Positions 39,026 to 49,025 of a DNA stretch of 53,297 nucleotides are shown piece after piece. Within the stretch, counting starts at the first letter, position 1, and every line of letters begins with the position of its first letter. A program made the translations under genes and the position numbers. Source of the DNA: Saccharibacillus alkalitolerans (lineage in GTDB: Bacteria; Bacillota; Bacilli; Paenibacillales; Paenibacillaceae); NCBI RefSeq assembly GCF_011090185.1, contig NZ_JAAFGS010000015.1, positions 1-53,297 on the forward strand, in the 5' to 3' direction. The notes under the pieces were generated by a model. That model did not search any database. It was given only the letters and a program-made list of their open reading frames with translations, and was not told the origin of the DNA.

Positions 39026-39193
39026 CGTGTGCGGGAGTTCGGCGGAAGGGATAGTGCCCGCTTTTCGGGATAATGGTACAATGCAGAAGGCGGTCAAACG
39101 GACAGGGCGGCTTAGCGGTCCGTCCGGCCGATTCGTTCGGCTTGCCGTTTTTCTTTTGGGCTTCGAACGAATGCAGAGGGGGAGAACGACGGC

Positions 39194-39967
39194 GTGATTC
39201 TTGTAGTGGATATCGGCAATACCAATATTGTGCTCGGCGTGTACGAAGGCACCGAGCTGCTGCATCATTTTCGGATCAGCACCAGCCGGCAGGCGACGAG
39301 CGACGAATACGGGGTAATGATTTATAACCTGTTCCGAATGTCGGGCGTGGATGCGGACAAGATCGAAGGGGTCATGATTTCTTCCGTCGTTCCGCCGATC
39401 GTCGGCGTAATCGAGCAGATGTGCCGCACCTATTTGAAGAAGACGCCGCTGGTCGTCGGTCCGGGCATCAAGACGGGGTTGAATCTGCGCTACGAAAACC
39501 CGAGGGAGATCGGAGCGGATCGGATCGTCAACGCGGTTGCGGCTGTCGAGCTGTACGGCGGTCCGCTCGTCGTCGTGGACTTCGGTACGGCAACCACGTT
39601 CGACTGCATCGATGCGCAGGGCAATTATCTTGGGGGAGCGATCGTTCCGGGCATAGGAATCTCGACCGAAGCGCTGTATCAGCGGGCATCGAAGCTGCCG
39701 AGAATCGAGCTGGAGAAGCCGAAAAAGGTGATCGGGCGCAACACCGTTCATGCCATGCAGGCCGGCATCATCTACGGTTACGCGGGACAGGTGGACGGCA
39801 TCGTCAAACGTATTCGACAGGAGATGGATACGGAGCCGAAGGTTGTGGCGACGGGCGGCTTGGCCCCGTTGATCTGCGCCGAGACCGATTCGGTCCGGGA
39901 GGTCAATCCGATGCTGACGTTGGAAGGACTGCGTTTGATTTATGAGCGCAATCGTTTTGCCAAATGA
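39194..39967 (+). CDS. coaX: Type III pantothenate kinase
   Basis: First step of coenzyme A synthesis, phosphorylating pantothenate with weak ATP affinity and monovalent-cation dependence. The 257-residue ASKHA-fold protein shows DIGNTNIVLG at residues 5-14, GADRIVNAVAAVELYGGPLVVVDFGTATTFD near 106-134 and GGAIVPGIGIS near 146. GTG 39194 follows GGGGAGAACG. TACAAT at 39077-39082 may be its -10, though no good -35 was found. Confidence 0.96.
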   Translation: MILVVDIGNTNIVLGVYEGTELLHHFRISTSRQATSDEYGVMIYNLFRMSGVDADKIEGVMISSVVPPIVGVIEQMCRTYLKKTPLVVGPGIKTGLNLRYENPREIGADRIVNAVAAVELYGGPLVVVDFGTATTFDCIDAQGNYLGGAIVPGIGISTEALYQRASKLPRIELEKPKKVIGRNTVHAMQAGIIYGYAGQVDGIVKRIRQEMDTEPKVVATGGLAPLICAETDSVREVNPMLTLEGLRLIYERNRFAK

Positions 39968-40026
39968 AATAATCGTTTATAACCAACTTATATGCCGCCA
40001 GGCGGCTGGAATGGAGGAGACTGCAG

Positions 40027-40950
40027 ATGGAAAATCTGGAGCATACGCATAACGGCGGGTCCGAAAACCCGGAAGAGCGCGACTATCTTGTCCGAGGTAC
40101 GGCGCTCGGAGGCAAAGTCCGCGCATTCGCGGTACGCAGCACGAATTTGGTGGAGGAACTCCGCCGCCGGCACGATACGTTTCCGACGGCAACGGCAGCG
40201 CTGGGACGCACGCTGACTACCGCTGCCATGATGGGAGCCATGCTGAAAGGCGAGGAGAAGCTGACTATTCAGGTCAAAGGCAGCGGACCGCTCGGGCAAA
40301 TCGTTGCCGACGCCAATGCCAAAGGTGAAGTTCGGGGTTACGTCGATCATCCGCACGTTCACCTGCCGAGCAATGCGATGGGCAAGCTCGACGTGGCCGG
40401 CGCCGTGGGTACCGAGGGCTTTTTGTACGTGACCAAGGACCTTGGCTTGAAAGAGCCGTACCGCGGAAGCGTGCCGATCGTCTCGGGCGAACTCGGCGAA
40501 GACTTCACCTACTATTTCGCGGCATCCGAACAGACGCCTTCGGCCGTCGGAATCGGCGTGCTGGTGGCGCCGGACAATTCGGTTATCAGCGCAGGCGGAT
40601 TGATCGTGCAGCTGCTGCCGGGTCTGTCGGACGAAGAGATCGACGCGATCGAACGAGCGATCTCGACGCTGCCGCCGGTGTCGGCACTGATCGATCAAGG
40701 CTTGTCGCCGGAAGAGCTGATCAAATGGGTACTGCCGGACGTGAATATCCAGGAGTCGCTGGATGTCGTATTCCGCTGCGAATGCTCGCGCGAACGGGTC
40801 GAACGGACCCTGATCAGCCTCGGCTCCGAGGAAATTCAGGGCATTATCGACGATCAGGGCGTAGCCGAGGTCGTCTGCCATTTCTGCAACGAAACCTATC
40901 AATTCGAGCGGGAAGATCTGGAACAAATTTTGGAACAGACCCGCAGATAA
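40027..40950 (+). CDS. hslO: Redox-regulated chaperone Hsp33
   Basis: A holdase activated by oxidative unfolding. The 307-residue protein has the N-terminal chaperone core (DYLVRGTALGGKVRAFAVRST) and the C-terminal zinc redox switch with Cys251, Cys253 (CEC) and Cys284, Cys287 (CHFC). ATG 40027 follows TGGAGGAG. It lies 59 bases after coaX and probably shares its transcript, as in B. subtilis. Confidence 0.96.
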   Translation: MENLEHTHNGGSENPEERDYLVRGTALGGKVRAFAVRSTNLVEELRRRHDTFPTATAALGRTLTTAAMMGAMLKGEEKLTIQVKGSGPLGQIVADANAKGEVRGYVDHPHVHLPSNAMGKLDVAGAVGTEGFLYVTKDLGLKEPYRGSVPIVSGELGEDFTYYFAASEQTPSAVGIGVLVAPDNSVISAGGLIVQLLPGLSDEEIDAIERAISTLPPVSALIDQGLSPEELIKWVLPDVNIQESLDVVFRCECSRERVERTLISLGSEEIQGIIDDQGVAEVVCHFCNETYQFEREDLEQILEQTRR

Positions 40951-41066
40951 TCGCCGGACGACCCCGATGCCCCGACATACGGCGGGAACGGATATCGGAC
41001 CGCTGCGAGCGCGTCGCGGAACCCGGATTTGCATGGAGAGTTCCTTTTCGATCATAGATAAACAAA

Positions 41067-41104
41067 CGCAAAAAGCCGTTCCTCCCGGGGAACGGCTTTT
41101 TGCG
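41067..41104. terminator. Bidirectional terminator between hslO and a minus-strand gene
   Basis: CGCAAAAAGCCGTTCC (41067-41082) pairs exactly with 41089-41104. The A and T runs lie within the arms, so it can end both hslO and the convergent 50-codon gene. Confidence 0.82.
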
Positions 41105-41147
41105 ATTTATTTTTTCTGCCTCGCTTCGGTAGAAGCGGGATCGACCG

Positions 41148-41300
41148 TCAGATAACGGTGCTGGCACTGTTCTTGTCTTGTTTGCTGCGTCCCATCGATT
41201 GAAGCTGAGTCATCAGCTTGCCGCGCGAGTCCTTATTCCGAAGAAGATAAGCGGCTCCCAGACCAACGGCAACTCCAAGAAGCGTGTTTTTCCGTTTCAT
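41148..41300 (-). CDS. Small YtxH-like membrane-associated protein
   Basis: Fifty residues. Basic MKRKN is followed by a short glycine/alanine/leucine segment (TLLGVAVGLGAAYLLRN) that could span or touch the membrane, then a polar Lys/Gln/Ser-rich tail. The layout resembles small YtxH-type proteins, but the match is by pattern only. AAGGAGGACG lies about 8 bases before the ATG at 41300 on the minus strand, strong support for this start rather than longer versions. Confidence 0.72.
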   Translation of the reverse strand: MKRKNTLLGVAVGLGAAYLLRNKDSRGKLMTQLQSMGRSKQDKNSASTVI

Positions 41301-41774
41301 GCTGTCGTCCTCCTTATGATTGTACGGATAAGTGCAAAGTCGCCCGGCCTCGAAACGAACAGGCTTCGCGAACAAACCGGACGCTTGGACACGCCGTTTC
41401 TTCGCGGCTTCGTTTCGGGTTGAGCGTTGAATCGAGCTTATTCGAAAATTACCCGCTGTTCGGAATACGAAACGCTCATTGAACGATAAGCTTTAGAGAA
41501 GTCCGGACGCTTTGGGAGCCTCGGAGTGTTCGTTGACATGAGCCCCGGGGATTTGCTAAGATAAAGGGAGTTAAAAACCTACTTTTCTACTCGGATTAAG
41601 TCGGCGGCGTCGCCTCACCGGCTGCGGAACGTCACTCGGCTGATCGGGCGGGCCCCGGGCATGCAGAACCGGAACCGCTTTTGCATAAACGGCGCCTCTG
41701 CCAAGCGGCTGTTCGCAGCGCGCGGGCAGGTGTCGAATGTATCCAAGTTTACCTATTACGGAGGAGGATTTACC
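41301..41774 (+). promoter_or_regulatory. cysK upstream region with sigma-A promoter
   Basis: TTGACA at 41533-41538, an 18-base spacer and TAAGAT at 41557-41562 give a good promoter. The predicted leader is about 205 bases. I looked for a T-box, a SAM riboswitch and a CymR operator and saw none of their conserved cores. No gene is supported in 41301-41774. Confidence 0.62.
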
Positions 41775-42713
41775 ATGGCCAAAGTCGTTAACAGTATTAC
41801 GGATCTGATCGGAGATACGCCGCTTGTCCGCCTGAACCGGATCGTACCGGAAGACAGTGCGGAAATCTACGTGAAATTGGAATACCAGAATCCGGGCGCG
41901 AGCGTCAAGGATCGGATCGCCATCAGCATGGTGGAAGCGGCCGAAGCGGACGGACGCCTGAAACCGGGCGGCACGATCATCGAAGCGACGAGCGGCAATA
42001 CGGGGATCGGCCTGGCCATGGTAGCGGCTGCGAAAGGATACAAAGCCGTTATCGTCATGCCGGAAACGATGAGCTTGGAACGCCGCAACCTGCTGCGCGC
42101 TTACGGAGCGGAGCTGGTGCTGACGCCGGGAGCGGAAGGCATGAACGGAGCGGTCCGCAAGGCGGAAGAGCTGCTGCAGCAAAATCCGGATTACTTCATG
42201 GCCGAACAGTTCAAGAACGAAGCTAACGTGAAAATTCACCGCGAGACGACCGGACCGGAAATCGTCGAAGCGATTCAGTCGATCGGCGGAACGCTGGACG
42301 CGTTTATCGCAGGCATCGGTACGGGCGGCACGATCTCGGGCGCCGGCGAAGTGCTGAAAGCCAGCTTCCCGGAAGTGAAGATCTATGCGGTCGAGCCTGC
42401 GGCTTCTCCGATTCTGGCCGGCGGCAAACCGGGTCCGCACAAAATTCAAGGGATCGGCGCGAACTTCGTCCCGGATATTCTCAATCAGAATATTTATAAC
42501 GAAATCATTCACGTCGAGAACGACGAAGCTTTCGAAACGGCCCGCAACGTGGCAAAAGAAGAAGGCATTCTGTCCGGCATTTCGTCGGGTGCGGCCATCT
42601 TCGCCGCTCTTAAAGTCGCGAAGGAACTTGGCAAGGGCAAACGGATTGTCGTCGTCGTACCGAGCAACGGAGAACGTTACCTCAGCACGCCGCTGTACAA
42701 CTTCGAAGCTTAA
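41775..42713 (+). CDS. cysK: Cysteine synthase A (O-acetylserine sulfhydrylase)
   Basis: Makes cysteine from O-acetylserine and sulfide with PLP. The 312-residue protein has the Schiff-base Lys in [14 protein letters not shown] near residue 42, the substrate loop [13 protein letters not shown] near 70 and the phosphate-binding [12 protein letters not shown] near 178. The upstream in-frame extension is not used, because GGAGGAGGA lies 8 bases before ATG 41775. In B. subtilis cysK also follows hslO and precedes pabB. Confidence 0.97.
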   Translation: MAKVVNSITDLIGDTPLVRLNRIVPEDSAEIYVKLEYQNPGASVKDRIAISMVEAAEADGRLKPGGTIIEATSGNTGIGLAMVAAAKGYKAVIVMPETMSLERRNLLRAYGAELVLTPGAEGMNGAVRKAEELLQQNPDYFMAEQFKNEANVKIHRETTGPEIVEAIQSIGGTLDAFIAGIGTGGTISGAGEVLKASFPEVKIYAVEPAASPILAGGKPGPHKIQGIGANFVPDILNQNIYNEIIHVENDEAFETARNVAKEEGILSGISSGAAIFAALKVAKELGKGKRIVVVVPSNGERYLSTPLYNFEA

Positions 42714-42766
42714 TTTTCGTCGGCGGGCTTTCGGGCCCACAGGATTGATGAGATAGAAGTCTAAGC

Positions 42767-42809
42767 AAGCCCCCGCCCCGTGCAACCGCATCGGCCGCGG
42801 GGGCTTTTT
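42767..42809 (+). terminator. Intrinsic terminator after cysK
   Basis: AAGCCCCCGC (42767-42776) pairs with 42797-42806 and is followed by TTTTT. It separates cysK from the folate operon. Confidence 0.83.
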
Positions 42810-42950
42810 GCGAAGAAACCGGATTTTGAAGACGAAGGGACTCGGCCCGCTTTTTGGTTTTGGCTACCGCGGTATCGCACCTTCATCGTATAATGGACAA
42901 AATCGAATCCGATCATTTTTAAACATGCGGGCCGAAGGAGTGCGGAAAGC

Positions 42951-44567
42951 TTGAACGAAATCATGACATCCCTTACGCAGTGGACGGAATGGGCAGGGCG
43001 CGGATATACCCGTCTCCCTTACGTTATGCGCAACAAGTTGGAGAGGCGGCCGGAGTCCTGGCAGAAGGCTTGGAGCGAAGCTTCGCCTTACGCCTTCGTG
43101 CTGGAGAGCGGCAAAGAAGGCCGATATACGTTCTTCGGTCTTCAAGCCGAGTCGGTTCTGCGGGGGCAGGGGAACGAAGCGGTTGTCACCGATTGCGGTC
43201 GAGGATTGGCGGGAGATGCCGACGTGTACGGCTCTCCGCTCGACATCATTCGCGGCTGGATGGAGCCGCACCGCGCGCCTCGGGTACCGGGAACGCCGAA
43301 ATTTTGCGGCGGCGCGGTGGGCTTTCTGGCTTACGACGTCGCGCGCTCGCTGGAGAAGCTGCCGGAACTGGCCGAAGACGATCTGGCGCAGGACGGCCTT
43401 CCGGATTACGCCTTTATGCGGCTGAGGCAGCTGTGGGTGCTGGATCATGAAGAGGACGCGGTGTATATTTGCGTATCCGTACCGGCCGACACCCTGCGGG
43501 AGCCGGAAGGCGGAGCGGAGCCTAGGACTGCTCGGGAAGCGGAAGCCGAGAGGGCGTTGATTTCCGCCTACGAAGAATCGGCCCGGGAAGCGCGGCGAAT
43601 GTTGGAACGCTGGCGCCGCTTCGAAGAATCGGAGCTGCCGTGGAGCGAGGAACGCCGAAACGAAATTGCCGCGGAAGCGGAACGGCATACGGCCGGACGA
43701 AACGACGTGGACGGATTCGATACGGTATTCGAACGGGAAGCTTTCCAAGACGCCGTGCTGCGCATTCAGGAATATATCCGCAGCGGCGATGTTTTTCAGG
43801 TTAACTTGTCGCTGCGCAAACAGCGAAAGCTGTCCGCCTCGCCGGAAGAAATCTATGAATGGATGAGAATCGTGAATCCCTCGCCGTATATGGGGTTCCT
43901 GCGTTTCCCGGATTTTCAGATCGTATCCGGTTCGCCCGAACTGCTGGTACGGCTGGAGGGCGGCCGATTGGCTGCCCGCCCGATTGCCGGCACCCGGCGG
44001 CGCGGGACGAACGACGAGGAGGACCGGCGCATGGCCGAGGAACTGACCGGCAGCGACAAGGAACGCGCCGAGCATATTATGCTGGTCGATCTTCAGCGCA
44101 ACGATTTGGGACGCGTGGCCGCTTACGGGTCCGTCACGGTGCCGGAACTGATGACGATCGAACGCTACTCGCATGTTATGCACCTCGTTTCTCAGGTGGA
44201 AGCGGATCTTGCGCCGGGAAAAACGGCATTCGACGTGATCGCCGGCGTGTTTCCGGGCGGAACGATCACCGGCGCCCCGAAAGTGCGCACGATGCAGATC
44301 GTCGAGGAGCTGGAGCCGGTGCGCCGTGGGCCTTATACCGGCTCTATGGGTTGGATTGACTATAACGGCAATATGGAATTAAATATTATTATTCGCACCC
44401 TTGTCGTTCAAGGCGGCATGGGTCATATGCAGGCCGGAGCGGGCATCGTGATCGATTCGGAACCGTACCGGGAATATCGCGAATGCCACAACAAAGCGAG
44501 ATCCGTAAGCCGCGCCGTCTGGTGCGCGGAGCGTGCCGCCCAAGCCGAGGAGGGAACCGCCTTTTGA
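42951..44567 (+). CDS. pabB: Aminodeoxychorismate synthase component I
   Basis: With PabA glutamine amidotransferase it converts chorismate to 4-amino-4-deoxychorismate, the precursor of p-aminobenzoate. The 538-residue protein belongs to the anthranilate synthase I family. It has [12 protein letters not shown] near residue 279, [18 protein letters not shown] near 343, [11 protein letters not shown] near 378 and GGTITGAPK near 434. The PIAGTR form is typical of PabB/TrpE-type enzymes; the folate context decides pabB. The start is TTG 42951 after AAGGAG. TATAAT at 42889-42894 may be the -10. Confidence 0.93.
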   Translation: MNEIMTSLTQWTEWAGRGYTRLPYVMRNKLERRPESWQKAWSEASPYAFVLESGKEGRYTFFGLQAESVLRGQGNEAVVTDCGRGLAGDADVYGSPLDIIRGWMEPHRAPRVPGTPKFCGGAVGFLAYDVARSLEKLPELAEDDLAQDGLPDYAFMRLRQLWVLDHEEDAVYICVSVPADTLREPEGGAEPRTAREAEAERALISAYEESAREARRMLERWRRFEESELPWSEERRNEIAAEAERHTAGRNDVDGFDTVFEREAFQDAVLRIQEYIRSGDVFQVNLSLRKQRKLSASPEEIYEWMRIVNPSPYMGFLRFPDFQIVSGSPELLVRLEGGRLAARPIAGTRRRGTNDEEDRRMAEELTGSDKERAEHIMLVDLQRNDLGRVAAYGSVTVPELMTIERYSHVMHLVSQVEADLAPGKTAFDVIAGVFPGGTITGAPKVRTMQIVEELEPVRRGPYTGSMGWIDYNGNMELNIIIRTLVVQGGMGHMQAGAGIVIDSEPYREYRECHNKARSVSRAVWCAERAAQAEEGTAF

Positions 44568-45151
44568 TTCTGGTCATCGACAACTATGATTCGTTCACTT
44601 ATAACCTCGTTCAATACTTGGGAGAACTCGGCGAAGAGGTGATCGTGCGCCGCAACGACGAGATCGGCCCGGAGGGCATTCGGGAGCTTTCGCCGGATCA
44701 TATTTTGCTTTCGCCGGGACCCTGCACGCCCAACGAAGCGGGAATCACGCTTGATGTGATCCATTCGTTCAAGGGCGAGATTCCGATTCTGGGAGTTTGT
44801 CTCGGCCACCAAGCGATCGGGCAGGCATTCGGCGGCCGCGTCGTGCGCGCGGAGCGGCTGATGCACGGCAAGACGTCGCCGGTCCTGCATGACGGACACT
44901 CCGTATTCGAAGGGCTGCCCTCGCCGTTCATCGCGGCCCGCTATCATTCCCTGATCGTGGAGAAGGAGAGCCTGCCGGACTGCCTGGAAGTGACGGCTTG
45001 GACGGCCGAAGGCGAAATTATGGGCCTTCGGCATCGGGATTATCCGATCGAAGGCGTTCAATTCCATCCGGAGTCGATCGTGACGGAGCATGGACACCGG
45101 ATGCTGGCCCGATTCCTGAACCGAAGCCCGGAAACGGCGGTAAGCCCGTGA
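44564..45151 (+). CDS. pabA: Aminodeoxychorismate synthase glutaminase component
   Basis: A 195-residue class I glutamine amidotransferase that feeds ammonia to PabB; in Bacillus the same subunit also serves anthranilate synthase. The start is [15 protein letters not shown], the catalytic cysteine lies in [15 protein letters not shown] near residue 79, and His/Glu in GVQFHPESI near 170. TTG 44564 overlaps the pabB stop by 4 bases (TTGA), with GAGGAGGG about 10 bases upstream. Neighbours support the PabA assignment. Confidence 0.94.
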   Translation: MILVIDNYDSFTYNLVQYLGELGEEVIVRRNDEIGPEGIRELSPDHILLSPGPCTPNEAGITLDVIHSFKGEIPILGVCLGHQAIGQAFGGRVVRAERLMHGKTSPVLHDGHSVFEGLPSPFIAARYHSLIVEKESLPDCLEVTAWTAEGEIMGLRHRDYPIEGVQFHPESIVTEHGHRMLARFLNRSPETAVSP

Positions 45152-46044
45152 GCGGTTATATCGGCTTGAACGGCCGAGTCGTCGACGCGGCAGCCGCCTC
45201 GGTGTCCGTCATGGATCACGGCCTGATGTACGGCATGGGTCTGTTCGAGACGTTCCGCACGTACGGCGGCGAACCGTTTTTGTTCGAGCGCCACTTGGCG
45301 CGGATGAAAAGGGGGGCGGACGAACTCGGGATCGCCTGGAGTCCCGATCATGCCGCTCTTCGCGCGGAGGTAGGTGCCCTGCTGAACGCAAACGGTCTTG
45401 CGGACGCGTATATCCGTTTGACGTTAACGGCGGGCGAAGGCGGGCTGGGCCTGCCGTCGGGTCGGCATTATGAGCATCCCTGCCGCATTGTCTACGTCAA
45501 GGCGCTGCCGGAACCGCCGACGGCCTGGTACGCCGAAGGGCGAACGCTTCAGGTGCTGAAGACTCCCCGCAATACGCCCGAAGGGGCGGAGCGGCTGAAG
45601 TCCCTTCATTACATGAACGGTATTTTGGGACGCCGCGAGCTGGACGGCATTCCCGGAGCCGAAGGTGCCGAAGGGCTGATGCTGACCCGCGAAGGCTTCG
45701 CGGCCGAAGGGATTGTCAGCAACCTGTTTTTCGCCGCCGGCGGCACGCTGTATACGCCGGCCATCGGTACCGGGATTCTGCCGGGTATCACCCGCCAATT
45801 TGTGCTGGAGCTGGCGGCGCAAGCCGGGATTGAAGCGAAAGAAGGCTTTTATACGATTGCGGATCTGAATGCTGCCGACGAGATCTTTTTGACCGGTTCG
45901 GTGCAGGGCATCGTGCCGGTGCGCGTTTTGCGGCATGGAGACGGAGCGGAAAAGGTTGTCGGCCGCGGCCGCCCCGGCCCGCTGACCGTCCGGTTGACGG
46001 AAGAGTACCGCCACTATACGAAAGAAACGGGGAACCGAACATGA
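45148..46044 (+). CDS. pabC: Aminodeoxychorismate lyase
   Basis: Releases pyruvate from aminodeoxychorismate to give p-aminobenzoate. The 298-residue fold-type IV PLP protein has the start [36 protein letters not shown], the predicted PLP lysine in [16 protein letters not shown] near residue 151 and EGIVSNLFF near 189. Branched-chain or D-amino acid transaminases are relatives, but the operon position settles the role. GTG 45148 overlaps the pabA stop (GTGA). Confidence 0.92.
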   Translation: MSGYIGLNGRVVDAAAASVSVMDHGLMYGMGLFETFRTYGGEPFLFERHLARMKRGADELGIAWSPDHAALRAEVGALLNANGLADAYIRLTLTAGEGGLGLPSGRHYEHPCRIVYVKALPEPPTAWYAEGRTLQVLKTPRNTPEGAERLKSLHYMNGILGRRELDGIPGAEGAEGLMLTREGFAAEGIVSNLFFAAGGTLYTPAIGTGILPGITRQFVLELAAQAGIEAKEGFYTIADLNAADEIFLTGSVQGIVPVRVLRHGDGAEKVVGRGRPGPLTVRLTEEYRHYTKETGNRT

Positions 46045-46910
46045 AGCCAACCCTTCATATCCGGCATTACGCCTGGGACGACGTCCGTCTGGATCTGGGC
46101 CGTGCCACACGCATCATGGGAATTCTGAATACGACGCCCGATTCTTTCTCCGATGGAGGCCGCTATGTCGATGTGGACGCGGCGGTCCGCCATGCCCGCG
46201 AGATGGTATTGGCCGGAGCCGACTTGATCGACGTCGGAGGCGAATCGACGCGGCCGGGGGCCGACCCCGTTTCGCTGGACGAAGAGCTGTCGCGCATTCT
46301 GCCGGTGATCGAGGCGCTGCGGCGCGAGCTGCCGCATGTCCCTCTGTCCGTCGATACTTACAAAGCCGAAGTCGCCCGCCAATCGCTGGCAGCCGGAGCG
46401 CATCTTATCAACGACGTATGGGGATGCAAGGCCGATACGCGGATGGCGCAGGTGGCGGCGGAAGCCGGCTGTCCCGTTATTTTGACGCATAATCGTCCCG
46501 ATACGAATTATTCGGATCTGCTTGCAGACGTGGCGGCGGACTTGATGGAAAGCGTGCAGATTGCCCGCGCCGCAGGCGTCAGAGACTCGAACATCATTCT
46601 CGATCCGGGCATCGGTTTCGCCAAGAACGGGGAAGAAAATCTGCGTCTGATGACACAGCTCGGCCGACTTGTCGAACTCGGTTTTCCGGTGCTGCTCGGC
46701 ACGTCGCGCAAACGGTTTATCCGCGAGGTACTCGATCTGCCGGTAAACGACGTGGTGGAAGGGACCGCCGCTACCGTCGCGTTCGGCATCGCCGAAGGCT
46801 GCCAAATCGTGCGCGTGCACGACGTGGCTTCCGTCAAGCGGACCGTGGCCATGTGCGATGCGATGCTGTATGCCGAACCCGGTCGTTCCTACGAAGCTCT
46901 TCTTACATAA
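46041..46910 (+). CDS. folP: Dihydropteroate synthase
   Basis: Condenses p-aminobenzoate with dihydropterin pyrophosphate; the target of sulfonamides. The 289-residue TIM-barrel shows GILNTTPDSFSDGGRYVD near residue 29, GESTRPGADPVSLDEE near 69, SVDTYKAEVA near 103 and GTSRKRFI near 220. ATG 46041 overlaps the pabC stop by 4 bases (ATGA), continuing the chain of coupled genes. Confidence 0.96.
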   Translation: MKPTLHIRHYAWDDVRLDLGRATRIMGILNTTPDSFSDGGRYVDVDAAVRHAREMVLAGADLIDVGGESTRPGADPVSLDEELSRILPVIEALRRELPHVPLSVDTYKAEVARQSLAAGAHLINDVWGCKADTRMAQVAAEAGCPVILTHNRPDTNYSDLLADVAADLMESVQIARAAGVRDSNIILDPGIGFAKNGEENLRLMTQLGRLVELGFPVLLGTSRKRFIREVLDLPVNDVVEGTAATVAFGIAEGCQIVRVHDVASVKRTVAMCDAMLYAEPGRSYEALLT

Positions 46911-47003
46911 AAAGGCGTCGAATACCGCGGCGGACGAAGAGAGTGCCGCGGTATCCGATTTGCCGAGCGCTCGGCAAACTATTCAGGAAAAGGCGGTAAG
47001 CCC

Positions 47004-47375
47004 ATGGACAAAATGATCATTTCCCGCATGGAATACTATGGACGCCACGGCGTGTTCGAAGAAGAACGGCGTCTGGGCCAGCGGTTTTACGTAGGGTTGG
47101 AACTCGAGCTTGATCTGTCTGCTGCCGGGCTGACCGACGATTTGGAGCAGGCCGTCAACTATGCGGAAGTGCATGAGACGGTCAAAAGCGTGGTGGAAGG
47201 AGAGTCGGTTCAGCTGATCGAGACGCTCGCCGAACGTATTGCATCCGCCGTGCTCCGCACGTATACTAGGGTGGAAGCGGCGACCGTGAAGGTCACCAAG
47301 CCGCATCCTCCGTTCGATATCCATTTTGAAGGCGTTACGGTAGAGATTCGTCGGAGCCGAAAGAGAGACTTCTGA
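47004..47375 (+). CDS. folB: Dihydroneopterin aldolase
   Basis: Cleaves dihydroneopterin to hydroxymethyl-dihydropterin. The 123-residue protein has MDKMIISRMEYYGRHGVFEEER, VNYAEVHETVKSVVEGE near residue 52 and the active-site lysine region TVKVTKPHPPFD near 97. It follows folP after 93 bases, with GGCGGTAAGCCC before the ATG. It ends one base before folK. Confidence 0.95.
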   Translation: MDKMIISRMEYYGRHGVFEEERRLGQRFYVGLELELDLSAAGLTDDLEQAVNYAEVHETVKSVVEGESVQLIETLAERIASAVLRTYTRVEAATVKVTKPHPPFDIHFEGVTVEIRRSRKRDF

Positions 47376-47376
47376 C

Positions 47377-47913
47377 ATGAAAAAGGACACGATCCGAAAT
47401 TTGACCTCTGAGCGATCAGAGGCTTATATTGCTTTGGGGGCCAATCTCGGCCGGCGCGAGGAGACGCTGCGGGAAGCGCTGCGGATGCTGAGCGAATATC
47501 CGGAGATCGACGTGCTTCGCGCTTCGGACTTATACGAGACCGACCCGGTCGGTTATGCCGACCAGCCGCCGTTTTTGAATATGGCCGCCGTGCTGGGCAC
47601 TTCGCTGGCGCCTCATCAACTGCTCGAAGTCATGCAGTCGGTGGAAAACAGCCTGGGACGGGTACGCGATATCCGTTACGGACCGCGGACCGCCGATTTG
47701 GATCTGCTCTGGATGGACGGCCTGACGATTACCAGCGAAGAGCTGATCCTTCCGCACCCGCGCATGCATGAGCGGTTCTTCGTGCTGGTGCCGCTCGACG
47801 ATGTCGTACCGCAGGACGAGCCTTCGGGTCTGCGCCGATTGGTCGACGATTCGCTGATGGAACTCGGCGAAGCCTCCGGAATCGTCCGCTTCGGCGGGCC
47901 GCCGTTCCCCTAA
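47377..47913 (+). CDS. folK: 2-amino-4-hydroxy-6-hydroxymethyldihydropteridine pyrophosphokinase
   Basis: Transfers pyrophosphate from ATP to hydroxymethyl-dihydropterin, giving the FolP substrate. The 178-residue protein has AYIALGANLGRREETLREAL near residue 16, YETDPVGYADQPPFLN near 51, the catalytic GPRTADLDLLWMDG near 105 and LPHPRMHERFFVLVPL near 126. The start at 47377 is inferred from the adjacent folB stop; its ribosome binding site (AAAGAGAG) lies inside folB. Confidence 0.95.
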   Translation: MKKDTIRNLTSERSEAYIALGANLGRREETLREALRMLSEYPEIDVLRASDLYETDPVGYADQPPFLNMAAVLGTSLAPHQLLEVMQSVENSLGRVRDIRYGPRTADLDLLWMDGLTITSEELILPHPRMHERFFVLVPLDDVVPQDEPSGLRRLVDDSLMELGEASGIVRFGGPPFP

Positions 47914-48032
47914 GAAACTTTCCGCCGGATAGCGCCTAAAGGCGCTTCGCGTTTCGCCGGTCGTATAAGTCCGCGCAGCCGCGGGTTCCCGCGTCTGCGC
48001 ATTGTTTTTTTACATCAAAGAGGTGATTCCCC

Positions 48033-49025
48033 ATGCTGAAGATCGGCAATATCGAAATGAAAAACCGCGTCGTGCTGGCTCCGATGGCCGGCGTCTGCAA
48101 TCCCGCTTTCCGCCTGATCGCGAAGGAGTTCGGAACGGGACTCGTCTGCGCGGAGATGGTCAGCGACAAGGCGATCCTGCACGGCAACAAACGCACGCGC
48201 GAAATGTTGTTCGTCGACGAACGCGAAAAACCGCTCAGTCTGCAAATTTTCGGCGGCAACCGAGAATCGCTTGTCGAAGCGGCGAAAGTTGTCGACCAGG
48301 AAACCAACGCCGACATTATCGACATCAACATGGGCTGTCCGGTGCCGAAGGTAACCAAGTGCGATGCCGGCGCCCGCTGGCTGCTTAATCCCGACAAGAT
48401 TTACGAGATGGTGAGCGCCGTGACCGCCTCCGTGCAGAAGCCGGTGACGGTCAAGATGCGAATCGGATGGGACAGCGAGCATATCTTTATCGAGCAGAAC
48501 GCCAAGGCGGCCGAAGCGGCCGGAGCAAGCGCGATCAGCGTTCACGGCCGTACGCGCGAGCAGCTTTATACCGGACATGCCGACTGGAGCTGGATCAAGC
48601 TGGCGAAGGAGTCCGTCAAAATTCCGGTTATCGGCAATGGGGATGTGGCGACGCCGGAAGACGCCAAGCGCATGCTGGATACGACCGGCTGCGACGGGGT
48701 CATGATCGGCCGCGGCGCGCTGGGCAATCCCTGGATGCTCTACAGCACCATCCACTACCTGGAGACCGGAGAACTGCTCGGCGACCCGGAACCGGAGGAA
48801 AAAATCCGTATCGCCGTTCTGCATATGGATCGCTTGATCGCCTTGAGGGGCGAAGGCGTCGCCGTGCGCGAGATGCGCAAGCATTTGGCCTGGTATCTCA
48901 AAGGGCTGAAAGGTTCGGCCCGGATTAAGGACAGTATCATGGAGGGCACGAGCCGAAACGAAATGGTCAGCCTTCTGGAGGATTACATCGCCAATCTGCC
49001 GCAGCTGGCGTCCGCGGAAGCCTGA
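48033..49025 (+). CDS. dusB: tRNA-dihydrouridine synthase
   Basis: A flavoenzyme that reduces uridines in tRNA. The 330-residue TIM barrel shows LAPMAGVCNPAFR near residue 14, the catalytic cysteine region DINMGCPVPKVTKCDAG near 98, SVHGRTREQLYTGHADW near 170 and GNGDVATPEDAKRML near 198. Bacillus dusB (yacF) also lies between folK and lysS. AAAGAGGTG precedes ATG 48033. Confidence 0.95.
   Translation: MLKIGNIEMKNRVVLAPMAGVCNPAFRLIAKEFGTGLVCAEMVSDKAILHGNKRTREMLFVDEREKPLSLQIFGGNRESLVEAAKVVDQETNADIIDINMGCPVPKVTKCDAGARWLLNPDKIYEMVSAVTASVQKPVTVKMRIGWDSEHIFIEQNAKAAEAAGASAISVHGRTREQLYTGHADWSWIKLAKESVKIPVIGNGDVATPEDAKRMLDTTGCDGVMIGRGALGNPWMLYSTIHYLETGELLGDPEPEEKIRIAVLHMDRLIALRGEGVAVREMRKHLAWYLKGLKGSARIKDSIMEGTSRNEMVSLLEDYIANLPQLASAEA

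Noticed and set aside
41569..41774. Possible T-box or SAM riboswitch in the cysK leader
   Set aside because: No T-box core sequence, no SAM-I helices and no terminator/antiterminator pair could be identified.
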